Source: Balneolales bacterium
Lineage (GTDB): Bacteria > Bacteroidota > Rhodothermia > Balneolales > Natronogracilivirgulaceae
NCBI GenBank assembly: GCA_007132975.1
Contig: SLNO01000103.1
Location: 1 to 34,506, forward strand
DNA length: 34,506 nt
Direction of reading: 5' to 3'
Every line of letters starts with the position of its first letter. Position 1 is the first letter of the stretch. Under the pieces are notes generated by a model that was not told where the DNA came from, ran no database searches, and was given only the letters and a program-made list of their open reading frames with translations. Position numbers and translations under genes: made by a program. Below, one piece after another: positions 7,690 to 15,646 of the stretch.

Positions 7690-8539
7690 ACACGTGCAGC
7701 GCATTGTATCGCTGGCGCTGGAAGAGGATCTCGGCACCGGCGACATCACCACCAATGCCATCTTCAGCGGCAGTGAAACCGGATCGGCCATTCTGGTGAG
7801 CCGGGAGGATGGGGTTCTGGCCGGCATCGGCCTGGCCGGGTTCATCCAGCAGGTGGTAAGCGAAGACGTGCGTTTTGAAACCGCCCTGCAGGATGGGGAC
7901 CGCCTGACGCCCGGCATGGTGATAGCCCGCCTCCACGGACCTCTTGCGCCCATCCTTAGCGCCGAGCGCACGCTTCTCAATTTCCTGCAGCGCATGTGCG
8001 GCATAGCCTCGCAGACCGCATTGTATCTGCAGGAGCTGGAATCCACCGGTACGCGCATCCTTGATACGCGCAAAACGGCGCCAGGACACCGTTACCTGGA
8101 CAAGATGGCCGTACAGGTGGGCGGTGGAACCAACCACCGCATGCGTCTTGACGACCGCTTCCTCATCAAGGAAAACCACATTCGCATGGCCGGCGGCATT
8201 GCGCAGGCGATCGGGCTCTGCTCGGAGTACCGGGAGCAGCGCGGACTGGAGGCCGGCATTGAGATCGAGGTCACCACACTGGATGAGCTTCAGGAGGTGC
8301 TGGACTGCGGAGGTGTCGATTATGTGATGCTGGACAATATGTCGCTGGATGCCATGCGTGAGGCGGTGCGCAGGGTCGGGGGGCGCATCCTGACCGAAGC
8401 GTCCGGGAACGTGACCCTGGAAAGGCTGCGCGACATTGCCGCCACCGGGGTGGATTTCATCTCATCCGGAGCGCTTACGCACTCGGTAAGGGCCATGGAC
8501 ATCTCCCTGCTGGTGGACAGCCGGAAAACGGGCAGCTGA
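7667..8539 (+). CDS. nadC: Nicotinate-nucleotide pyrophosphorylase (quinolinate phosphoribosyltransferase)
   Basis: The 290-residue enzyme converts quinolinate and PRPP to nicotinate mononucleotide in de novo NAD synthesis. Family motifs are all present: EEDLGTGDITT, ERTLLNFLQRMCGIA, LDTRKTAPGHR (substrate-binding Arg and Lys), GGGTNHRMRLDDRFLIKENH, IEIEVTTLDE, DYVMLDNMS and EASGNVTLERL. ATG 7667 overlaps the thioesterase gene by 23 bp; ATG 7673 is an equally plausible start. nadA and nadB are not in the window. The next gene starts immediately after this stop. Confidence 0.96.
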   Translation: MIMQQWPEHVQRIVSLALEEDLGTGDITTNAIFSGSETGSAILVSREDGVLAGIGLAGFIQQVVSEDVRFETALQDGDRLTPGMVIARLHGPLAPILSAERTLLNFLQRMCGIASQTALYLQELESTGTRILDTRKTAPGHRYLDKMAVQVGGGTNHRMRLDDRFLIKENHIRMAGGIAQAIGLCSEYREQRGLEAGIEIEVTTLDELQEVLDCGGVDYVMLDNMSLDAMREAVRRVGGRILTEASGNVTLERLRDIAATGVDFISSGALTHSVRAMDISLLVDSRKTGS

Positions 8540-9049
8540 ATGGATCGGGCCAGTAATCCTGAACGGAAGGACGCCCCGCAGCTTCCCGGCACCAACGTCC
8601 GACATCCGCTCCTGCTGCCGGCCATTCTCATCGCGCTGTTTTTCGCCTTTGCAGCCTGGAGTCCGCCGCTGTTTTCCAGCACCCTAACTGAGTGGCACGA
8701 AAGCTGGCAGAGGCAGCTGCTCTCCAGGGTCTGCCACCAGCAGCTCGCCCGCAGTTTTCACGTTGGAGGCGTCCCGCTGGCGGCATGCAGCCGCTGCATC
8801 GGCATATATACGGCCCTGCCGCTTGCAATGATCGTGTTTTCGTTTTTTTTGGATGTGGTGGTCAGGGCAAAACCGTATATTGTCAGGATATTTGCACTGG
8901 CATCGCTGATCGTGGTCGCGGATGGGGCAGCCAATCTGTTCCAGGTGTGGCACTCCCCGGACCCGATAAGGCTGCTGACAGGGTTGTTCTGGGGCCTGGC
9001 CACCGGAACGCTCCTACTCGTTGCACTGATTATTCACCGTAAATCTTAA
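8540..9049 (+). CDS. DUF2085 family membrane protein
   Basis: The 169-residue membrane protein has about four hydrophobic segments. Its diagnostic block SRVCHQQLARSFHVGGVPLAACSRCIGIY has the Cys-His-Gln and Cys-x-x-Cys arrangement typical of DUF2085 proteins. The conserved cysteines and histidine could bind a metal or heme, but no function is established for the family to my knowledge. Its ATG directly abuts the nadC stop, so it is probably cotranscribed and coupled to nadC. Confidence 0.8.
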   Translation: MDRASNPERKDAPQLPGTNVRHPLLLPAILIALFFAFAAWSPPLFSSTLTEWHESWQRQLLSRVCHQQLARSFHVGGVPLAACSRCIGIYTALPLAMIVFSFFLDVVVRAKPYIVRIFALASLIVVADGAANLFQVWHSPDPIRLLTGLFWGLATGTLLLVALIIHRKS

Positions 9050-9065
9050 CAAATAGGCAACCCGC

Positions 9066-9635
9066 ATGGAACCTGTTCAGAATAAAAACATCTGGAACGC
9101 TGCCATTAAGGCAGGCGTGGTTTTTGGTTTTGTGGTGTTTCTCGTATCCACCATAGGTGGCTATATAACCATTCATTCGGAACCGTCAGGCAATCTTTTC
9201 AGTGGCACTATCCTCTGGTCCACGATCGGATGCCTTGTTGCGATATTCGCAGGCGTGCTGGCGGTGAAGTTTTTCATCAATGAATACGGACCAGAAATGA
9301 AGATCGGGCAGGGAGCGGTCATCGGCCTTGTGGCGGGTATCGTGATGGCGGTCATCACCCAGTTTCTTACGCTTCTATGGCCGCTGGTAGACCCGTCCTA
9401 CATAGAAAACCTGCAGGCAGCACTCATTGCGAACATTGAAATGTCCGAGCAGATCCCGGCCGCCGCAAAGGAAGACATGGTGGATGCCATTTACACCCAG
9501 TTCCGGGACTTCTATTCGGTCGGCACCATTATCCAGAACTTCTCGATGAGTGCCGTTACCTATGGCTTGCTTAACGTCCTGAGCGGCCTGCTTGGCGCCA
9601 AGTTCATGGGACGTGCCCCGCAGCCGGAACTGTAA
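9066..9635 (+). CDS. DUF4199 family membrane protein
   Basis: The 189-residue protein has four predicted membrane segments: about 14-35, 45-70, 80-105 and 150-180. The polar loop between the last two (IEMSEQIPAAAKEDMVDAIYTQF) is characteristic of DUF4199 proteins, which are common in Bacteroidota and relatives. Function is unknown. It follows the DUF2085 gene by 16 bp and probably ends the transcription unit, because an AT-rich inverted repeat follows. Confidence 0.75.
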   Translation: MEPVQNKNIWNAAIKAGVVFGFVVFLVSTIGGYITIHSEPSGNLFSGTILWSTIGCLVAIFAGVLAVKFFINEYGPEMKIGQGAVIGLVAGIVMAVITQFLTLLWPLVDPSYIENLQAALIANIEMSEQIPAAAKEDMVDAIYTQFRDFYSVGTIIQNFSMSAVTYGLLNVLSGLLGAKFMGRAPQPEL

Positions 9636-9651
9636 TAACCAAGGATTCATG

Positions 9652-9708
9652 TGATTAAAATCATTGGATTCACAAGGACACATAGAATATTCATGACGAT
9701 TTTAATCA
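9652..9708. repeat. AT-rich 11-bp inverted repeat between DUF4199 and the CPBP protease gene
   Basis: TGATTAAAATC at 9652-9662 is the exact reverse complement of GATTTTAATCA at 9698-9708, with a 35-nt loop. There is no U-tract, so it is not a textbook terminator. It may be a stem in the 3' UTR or a paired operator for the next gene. Confidence 0.45.
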
Positions 9709-9765
9709 TACGTCTGTGTGTCGGTACCACGGTCATGAAAATTTCATCCCCGATCATCCGTAGTA

Positions 9766-10743
9766 ATGCCTGAGTTTTCCTCCAGCAGCCATGACAGCAC
9801 GCCGGATAGCCGGTCCGGCGGCCCTGCGACACCATCCGATAGCGGTATTCCCAGCGGTTACCTCCACGAGCAAAGCTGGGCCGAACGCAACGGATTCCCG
9901 TTGTGGCTCCTGGCTTTCATCTGGCTTGTTGTCTCGTTCCTGCTCTTCCAGCTTTTCGGCACGGGTGCCGCCGTTGTGTATCTTCTGGTGCAGGGAGAGG
10001 ATCTGCTGGCGTTCGATGCCAACATGCTGTTGGAGCACCTCGATGTCCTTTTCATCGCCAATTCCCTGAGCCAGATCCTGTTCCTTGGGCTGGCCACATG
10101 GCTGATGGCCGGGATCCTGACCTCCGGAAAGAGATCGGTGTTCCTGCGCCTCAAGGCCGATGCCCGCACCCTTCCGGTGACCCTTCAGACCGCCCTGCTG
10201 ATCATCGTCATGCAGCCACTGGTCTGGCTTCTTTCTTGGCTGAATGCCCAGATACCGTTCACGGATGGCTACATGGATTTTGAGGAGAGCCAGATAGAGA
10301 TGCTCAAAAACTTCCTGACAGGCGACCATATTGTGCTGCTGACCCTGATCCACGTAGGGTTGGTGCCATCGATCTGTGAGGAAGTGCTCTTCCGTGGGTA
10401 TTTCCAGCGCGCTATTGAGAAATCATGGGGCGTCTGGGCGGCCATTATCATTGGCGGACTGCTGTTCGGCATCTACCACATCCGGCTGACACAGGTCATA
10501 CCGCTGGCAGTGATCGGCATGCTGCTGGCGTGGGTTGTCTGGAAATCGGACAGCCTCTATCCCGCCATGGCTGGCCATTTCGTCAACAACGGTGGCAGCG
10601 TCCTCCTGGCATCAATGTATCCCGAATACATTATGGAACAGATGTCGACAGCGGAATTTCCACCCGTATGGCTCTTGTTGATAAGTCTGGGAGCTACTAT
10701 TATGCTGATACGTGCCATACACCACACCACCAACCGGGAGTGA
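9766..10743 (+). CDS. CPBP (CAAX/Abi) family intramembrane glutamic endopeptidase
   Basis: The 325-residue multi-pass membrane protein has the three conserved motifs of the CAAX protease/bacteriocin-processing family. These are EEVLFRGYFQ with Glu205, Glu206 and Arg210, then FGIYH with His238, and HFVNN with His271 and Asn275. All residues of the intramembrane catalytic site are present, so it should be active. The substrate is unknown. About six to seven hydrophobic segments lie after a polar Ser/Pro/Gly-rich N-terminus of some 35 residues. The gene is followed after 2 nt by a DUF2007 gene, a common pairing that suggests cotranscription. Confidence 0.85.
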   Translation: MPEFSSSSHDSTPDSRSGGPATPSDSGIPSGYLHEQSWAERNGFPLWLLAFIWLVVSFLLFQLFGTGAAVVYLLVQGEDLLAFDANMLLEHLDVLFIANSLSQILFLGLATWLMAGILTSGKRSVFLRLKADARTLPVTLQTALLIIVMQPLVWLLSWLNAQIPFTDGYMDFEESQIEMLKNFLTGDHIVLLTLIHVGLVPSICEEVLFRGYFQRAIEKSWGVWAAIIIGGLLFGIYHIRLTQVIPLAVIGMLLAWVVWKSDSLYPAMAGHFVNNGGSVLLASMYPEYIMEQMSTAEFPPVWLLLISLGATIMLIRAIHHTTNRE

Positions 10744-10745
10744 AC

Positions 10746-11048
10746 ATGTTTAATGAAAAAATCCAACCGGACAACATAGAGAACTGGAAGTGCGTCTACG
10801 AAACCAGTATCGAAAGTGAAGCCCGTCTCGTCCAGGCGTTCCTGAAAGACCAGGGGCTTGAGTGCGAAGTGCTGTCAAAAAAAGACAGTGCCTATACGGT
10901 TAACTTTGGTGATCTGTCCGCCCTTTTTGTCTACGTGCCTGCAGAACAGGCCGATGACGCCTACAAGGCCCTGGAAGAGTGGAAACAGGGCAAGATCGAT
11001 TACGAGGGCAAGGGTGATCCTGACGACGATGATGAAAACGGCGTCTGA
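10746..11048 (+). CDS. DUF2007 family small protein (putative signal-transducing)
   Basis: This 100-residue cytoplasmic protein has the short alpha/beta DUF2007 pattern: WKCVYETSIESEARLVQAFLKDQG, then LECEVLSKKDS and LFVYVPAEQADDAYKALEEW. It ends in a very acidic tail (GDPDDDDENGV). DUF2007 resembles one lobe of GlnB-like signalling proteins, but no role is known here. The start at 10746 is supported by CCGGGAG at the end of the protease gene. Its last 20 bp overlap the start of cdsA, so translation of the two is likely coupled. Confidence 0.75.
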   Translation: MFNEKIQPDNIENWKCVYETSIESEARLVQAFLKDQGLECEVLSKKDSAYTVNFGDLSALFVYVPAEQADDAYKALEEWKQGKIDYEGKGDPDDDDENGV

Positions 11049-11856
11049 ACTGACAAAACGCATATGCAGTGCCGTTGTGGCAGCACCGGTGTTTCTGCTG
11101 GCAGCCTGGCTGGGAGGATGGTATTTCACGGGAGGCCTGATACTGGTCACAATAGTGATACAGCTTGAGATTATCTCCATGCTGACCCGGCAGGAGATGC
11201 ATACACGTACCGTCATGGCCGTGCTGCTGGGCATACCTGTAATCCTGATGGCCGTGGTTCCCGGTATGGCCTGGATGCTTTTTCTGGGTGTGCTGCTGCT
11301 CATACTGGTGACCGAGATCTTCCGCGATCACACTGAGGGGTGGAGGCACCTGCTTTCCACCATACTTGTGGGAGTGATGGTCCCCGCACTCATGTCCGGC
11401 CTGATCATTCTGAGGCAGACGGGAGACGACCGCACCGGATTCATCCTCACATTAACCATGCTGCTCATGGTTTGGACTAATGACACGCTCGCCTTTTTCG
11501 GCGGTAAAACCATGGGCAAGCACAAACTGGCACCGAAAATAAGTCCGGCCAAAACCATTGAGGGGTTCCTATGGGGCTTTTTCGGGAGCTTTCTGGCACT
11601 TGGCCTGTGCATGTACTTTATCAGCGACTACCCGCTTGGATTGGAAGCCGCCCTTCCATTCGCCTTGATTGTTGGGCTGATGGGTCCCGCCGGTGACCTG
11701 GCCGAGAGCAAACTCAAGCGCTCATCGGGCATCAAGGACTCCTCCGGGCTCATGCCCGGGCACGGCGGGCTGTATGACCGGCTCGATGCCATTCTTTTTT
11801 CAGCCCCGGCGGCAGCCGTATACTTCTACGCGCTCCAGTATTTCTCGATATTGTGA
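11029..11856 (+). CDS. cdsA: Phosphatidate cytidylyltransferase (CDP-diglyceride synthase)
   Basis: This integral membrane enzyme of about 275 residues makes CDP-diacylglycerol from phosphatidate and CTP, the entry to phospholipid synthesis. It has roughly eight hydrophobic segments, the WTNDTLAFFGGKTMGKHKL block, SPAKTIEGFLWG and the full CdsA signature from SKLKRSSGIKD through PGHGGLYDRLD. Two adjacent ATG codons (11029 and 11032) lie inside the end of the upstream DUF2007 gene. The C-terminus ends shortly after the signature, which is the normal length. Confidence 0.93.
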   Translation: MMKTASELTKRICSAVVAAPVFLLAAWLGGWYFTGGLILVTIVIQLEIISMLTRQEMHTRTVMAVLLGIPVILMAVVPGMAWMLFLGVLLLILVTEIFRDHTEGWRHLLSTILVGVMVPALMSGLIILRQTGDDRTGFILTLTMLLMVWTNDTLAFFGGKTMGKHKLAPKISPAKTIEGFLWGFFGSFLALGLCMYFISDYPLGLEAALPFALIVGLMGPAGDLAESKLKRSSGIKDSSGLMPGHGGLYDRLDAILFSAPAAAVYFYALQYFSIL

Positions 11857-11887
11857 CATATAAAAGAGCAACCAATCCGGGGGTAAA

Positions 11888-12784
11888 ATGAACGTATTCA
11901 TAACAGGAGGTACCGGTTTCATTGGCAGTCACCTGGTCCGCGCCCTTACCGGCCGTGGCGATTCCGTCGTCATCGCAACCCGCAGCCCTGAAAGGCATGA
12001 AAATAAGGAAGGTGTCCGATATGTTCCTTTCGACGAAGGACTCCGGGAACATCTTGCCGGATGTGATGTTGTCGTCAACATGGCGGGGGAATCGCTGTTC
12101 GGCAAGCGCTGGACCGAGAAGGTGAAAAAACGCCTGTGGGACAGCCGCATCCAGACAACACGCAAGCTTGTGGATGCCATGCGAGCCATGGATCGCAGGC
12201 CGGCGCTGCTCCTGTCGGCCTCAGGTGTCAACTATTATGGAGACTGCGGCACCGATAAGATTACGGAAAGCCGTGGGCCTGGAAATGACTTTCTGGCAGA
12301 ATTGACCCGTGAATGGGAACACGCGGCTGCAGAAGCCGGAGAGCTTGGAGTCCGGGTTTCTACTCCAAGGATAAGTGTCGCCCTGGGCGGCGATGGCGGG
12401 GCGCTGGCCACCATGCTGCCGGTGTTTCGCGCTTTTCTGGGTGGATCCATCGGGCCGGGCTCCCAGTATTTCCCGTGGATCCATGTAGAGGACCTGTGCC
12501 GCTCCTTTCTTTTTGTCATGGACAATGAGAGCATATCAGGCCCCTGGAATGCCGCAGCCCCAAATCCTGTGACCATGAAAGAGTTTACGAGGGAGCTGGG
12601 TAATGCACTTTCACGGCCATCACTGTTCCGTGTGCCGGAATTTGCGCTGAACATGGCGCTGGGCGAGGCAGCTGTCCTGGTCACCACAAGCCTGAGGGTA
12701 ATCCCGGAAAAGATCCTGGAGAACGGGTTTGAGTTTCATTTCCCTCATGTCGGCGACGCACTGGCCGACATCCTTTCATCCTGA
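11888..12784 (+). CDS. TIGR01777 family NAD(P)-dependent epimerase (YfcH-like)
   Basis: The 298-residue protein is a short-chain dehydrogenase/reductase of the extended type. It has the nucleotide-binding GGTGFIGSHL at the N-terminus and VVNMAGESLFGKRW. It then has SASGVNYYGDCG with the YxxxC-like variant of the catalytic region, RISVALGGDGGAL, FPWIHVEDLCRSF and a conserved C-terminal domain. YfcH/TIGR01777 proteins have no firmly known substrate. A GGGGGTAAA ribosome site precedes the ATG. It converges with the next gene; the 74 bp between them show no clear terminator. Confidence 0.88.
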   Translation: MNVFITGGTGFIGSHLVRALTGRGDSVVIATRSPERHENKEGVRYVPFDEGLREHLAGCDVVVNMAGESLFGKRWTEKVKKRLWDSRIQTTRKLVDAMRAMDRRPALLLSASGVNYYGDCGTDKITESRGPGNDFLAELTREWEHAAAEAGELGVRVSTPRISVALGGDGGALATMLPVFRAFLGGSIGPGSQYFPWIHVEDLCRSFLFVMDNESISGPWNAAAPNPVTMKEFTRELGNALSRPSLFRVPEFALNMALGEAAVLVTTSLRVIPEKILENGFEFHFPHVGDALADILSS

Positions 12785-12858
12785 CCGGCCGCGTCCTGGC
12801 TGCCATCCACCCTGACTCTGGCCGCCCGGCCTTGCTCATCCCGGCCGGACATGCTCCG

Positions 12859-15567
12859 CTAATCTTGTGGCCGCCGGAAAGACCAGCAGCGCAGCCCGTC
12901 TCGTGTCTGCCCGATGAGTTCGGGCTGTCCATTGCCCAGAATGTCGATTACAACCGGGAAGCGCGTGGAGGCAGAGGGGATATGCGGGACAGGTTCACCT
13001 GATTCGATCTCCCAGGCATATACCCGCCCGTTGGCTGAAACACCCAGCATGTCGGGTCTGCCGTTGCCGTTAAGATCCGTGATGAGCATGTTGGCGTAGG
13101 AAGCAGACTGCTGCCCCATATTGCGTGCCATCCTCAGATGTCCGGCTTCGTTCAGCAGAAAGAGGTTGCCGTCCTGGGTCTGCACGCCGATCATCCGCTC
13201 GCGTACCCGCTGTGCGCCTGGATGATCAATGGTAAGCGTTTGAACGATAGGTGCATTCAGGATGGGTGCGTTGCCGACGTAGACGCGCCGTACATGGTGG
13301 GTGCCAGATCCGGCACCTGCGGCAGTCACGGGTTCCTGGTCCGCATCCAGCCCGTTATCCAATCCATTATTTAGAGGAACAGCCAGTGAATCGGCGAAAA
13401 AAGGATCCGGGCCGATGGCGTAGAGATGGCCGTCCGCGGCACCGGCTAGGATGTGGTTCCTGTGGAATGTGACAGGTCCAAAGTCGGATTCGATGAAAAC
13501 GGGATAGCCATCCCGCAGGTTGCCTCTCGGGGAGAAGGCGAAAAGCCCGTTTCCGGCTGTCACCCAGACACTATGCCCGTCACCAAAATCGCGGAAAACG
13601 GGTTGCTGCGAGACCTGGATGTTCACATCCTGCGGCCAGCCCTGGATATTGCGGCCGCGCTGGTCCAGCACGTGGACCTTGCGGTCGGCTGTTGCCACGA
13701 TCATCTCCGGCCGGCCATCACGGGCCACATCGGCCAGTGCCAGGGGTGCGGTAATGCGTTCCTCCATGGTGACCGGGAAGTTGGGCAGCGGAACCCCGCG
13801 CGTGTTCCAGGCGTAGATTTTGTTGCCGGCGGCAATGAGGATGGCGTACTGGTTGTTGGCATACCAGTCATAAACCAGCGGCGAACCTATCGGGAGGTCG
13901 TTACCGGTATTGATCTCGAGGAATCCGGTACCGTCTGCGGCAATACCGAAAATCTGATTGCTTTCTGTAGCCACAAGGATCTCGTCACGAGCACCACCCC
14001 CAATATTAGCGAACAGGGGTTTTCCGGTGATCCGGGAACCGCGCAGGTCAAAAACCCAGACGTCCCGCACCGGCTCGGTTCGGTCTTCACTGAAATAGGT
14101 GTCCATGCGCAGCGCCAGGCGGTCTCCCTCCCGCACCAGGCTCATGGCACCAGTATCCATGAGGGACCCCAGGAAGCGCGCGTGGTTTTGTGGATTGAGC
14201 ATGGGACTCAGATAGTTGAGCAAAGGCTCGGTCCGCGAATACATCCAGACACTCACGGACTCGGGGTGCCGTTCCCGGATGCGCATGTACGCATCGTCAT
14301 AATAGACAACGGCCCGGCGGCGGCGGTCCTGGTCAATCCGGCGTGCCAGGCCCGATCGTTTGGTGACTACGGCGGCATTGGCCGACCGCATGACATAAAA
14401 ATCGGTGAGCCTGCTTTGCGTCCCGCCAAGAAGGCGGCCCAAAACATTGCTGTTTACGTGAAAAACATCGTTGTTCTCATCGATATAGCCATCCCTGTGC
14501 AGATCGCGCAGGATGCGCTGGAAACCGGTCGGGTCCTGCAGGCGGCGCAGGTACATGTGTTCGCCGACCGAAAGGAAGCCGCTGGCTTCAAAAGTGACGA
14601 ATGCGACCGGATGCTCCAGTGTGGCGCCCAACCTGCCGAGCAGTTCGCGGTCTGCAAGCAGCAGCGAATCGAGGCGGCCGGCCAGTGGCAGCTCTTCCGG
14701 CATCCTGGTCTGCGGCGCCTGATGGAAAATGGCGAAAAATGCAGCGTCAGTCGGGATGTAGCGATCCAGGTCGGATGAGCCAGGTTCCGCCGAGAAAGTG
14801 GTTATGAAACCGGAGGCTTCCCGCATATCCAGCGGAATCGAACCGCTGAGGCTCACGTCAAGCAGCGGGTCATCGTGCCGGTCGCCGGAGACGGTGATCA
14901 CGGCCGGACCCGCACCCTCAAACATTCCGGCAAACCGCGGCAGGTAGCGCGGAGCGCCCAGCAATCCGAGCCACCGGGAAAGCTGTGGCGTGTTCAGCAG
15001 GTACGAGCCTCCTGACATCGCTGACTCGTCGATCTCGATACCGGGATGCTCCCCTTTGTACGCCAGGACGCTGTTTTCAACGGCGGCACTGTTGCGGCTG
15101 AGGAAAATCTGATCGCGGATCTGTGCGGCATACAGTTTCTGGCGGTCCAGATGCAGGATGTGGATCCTGTTTCCGTGAAACCGGTAGCTGTTTTCCGCGA
15201 ATTCCCTGCGGAACGGCTCCGCAATCGTACGAAGGCCGGGACCCGGGTCATCCACAATGAAAAGCGGCTGGAGCTGATGGGGGGGCGTGGGGTACAGGCC
15301 CACGGCCTTGAGCCTGACCGGGGCGGAGATGCGCTCGCGGATAGCCGATATGGTTTCGGTCCGCATGTCGGAAAGCTCCTCCATTGCCATCATTCGCTGG
15401 CCCTCGAGTGCTTCGTCCAGGTTTGCGTCATGGTAGAGGAGCACCACCGGAACCTCTTCGGGGATGGCCGACCACCATCCGCGGTCGCCGGAGTCATCGG
15501 AACATCCCGCAGCAATAATGAGGATCAGGAAAAAAAAGAGAATCGTCTGCGTTGTTCTTGCTATCAT
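12859..15567 (-). CDS. Large lipoprotein with C-terminal beta-propeller-like repeats
   Basis: A 902-residue exported lipoprotein is predicted. The start at 15567 gives a signal peptide ending in the lipobox IIAAGC, so Cys at about residue 21 would be lipidated; longer upstream reading adds a non-signal stretch and is rejected. The N-terminal ~530 residues are of unknown family, rich in beta/alpha segments. The C-terminal ~370 residues hold propeller-like units such as LADVARDGRPEMIVATADRK, LITDLNGNGRPDMLGVSANG and IDILGNGQPELIGQTRDG. These resemble FG-GAP/VCBS or PQQ-type blades ending in a 'VxVLD/VYAWE' strand. It is transcribed away from the BatA-like gene with 79 bp between them. It may sense or scaffold at the outer membrane, but no function is claimed. 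Confidence 0.75.
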   Translation of the reverse strand: MIARTTQTILFFFLILIIAAGCSDDSGDRGWWSAIPEEVPVVLLYHDANLDEALEGQRMMAMEELSDMRTETISAIRERISAPVRLKAVGLYPTPPHQLQPLFIVDDPGPGLRTIAEPFRREFAENSYRFHGNRIHILHLDRQKLYAAQIRDQIFLSRNSAAVENSVLAYKGEHPGIEIDESAMSGGSYLLNTPQLSRWLGLLGAPRYLPRFAGMFEGAGPAVITVSGDRHDDPLLDVSLSGSIPLDMREASGFITTFSAEPGSSDLDRYIPTDAAFFAIFHQAPQTRMPEELPLAGRLDSLLLADRELLGRLGATLEHPVAFVTFEASGFLSVGEHMYLRRLQDPTGFQRILRDLHRDGYIDENNDVFHVNSNVLGRLLGGTQSRLTDFYVMRSANAAVVTKRSGLARRIDQDRRRRAVVYYDDAYMRIRERHPESVSVWMYSRTEPLLNYLSPMLNPQNHARFLGSLMDTGAMSLVREGDRLALRMDTYFSEDRTEPVRDVWVFDLRGSRITGKPLFANIGGGARDEILVATESNQIFGIAADGTGFLEINTGNDLPIGSPLVYDWYANNQYAILIAAGNKIYAWNTRGVPLPNFPVTMEERITAPLALADVARDGRPEMIVATADRKVHVLDQRGRNIQGWPQDVNIQVSQQPVFRDFGDGHSVWVTAGNGLFAFSPRGNLRDGYPVFIESDFGPVTFHRNHILAGAADGHLYAIGPDPFFADSLAVPLNNGLDNGLDADQEPVTAAGAGSGTHHVRRVYVGNAPILNAPIVQTLTIDHPGAQRVRERMIGVQTQDGNLFLLNEAGHLRMARNMGQQSASYANMLITDLNGNGRPDMLGVSANGRVYAWEIESGEPVPHIPSASTRFPVVIDILGNGQPELIGQTRDGLRCWSFRRPQD

Positions 15568-15646
15568 AGGGAAATGATGGAAAATACCCTGACGGGCGCA
15601 TGCGTTTTCAGGTAACATCGTAAACACATAAAATATCACTTTTTGG

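Noticed and set aside
13453-14778. Long plus-strand reading frame opposite the lipoprotein gene
   Set aside because: It is a shadow frame: the opposite strand has a signal peptide, lipobox and repeated blades.
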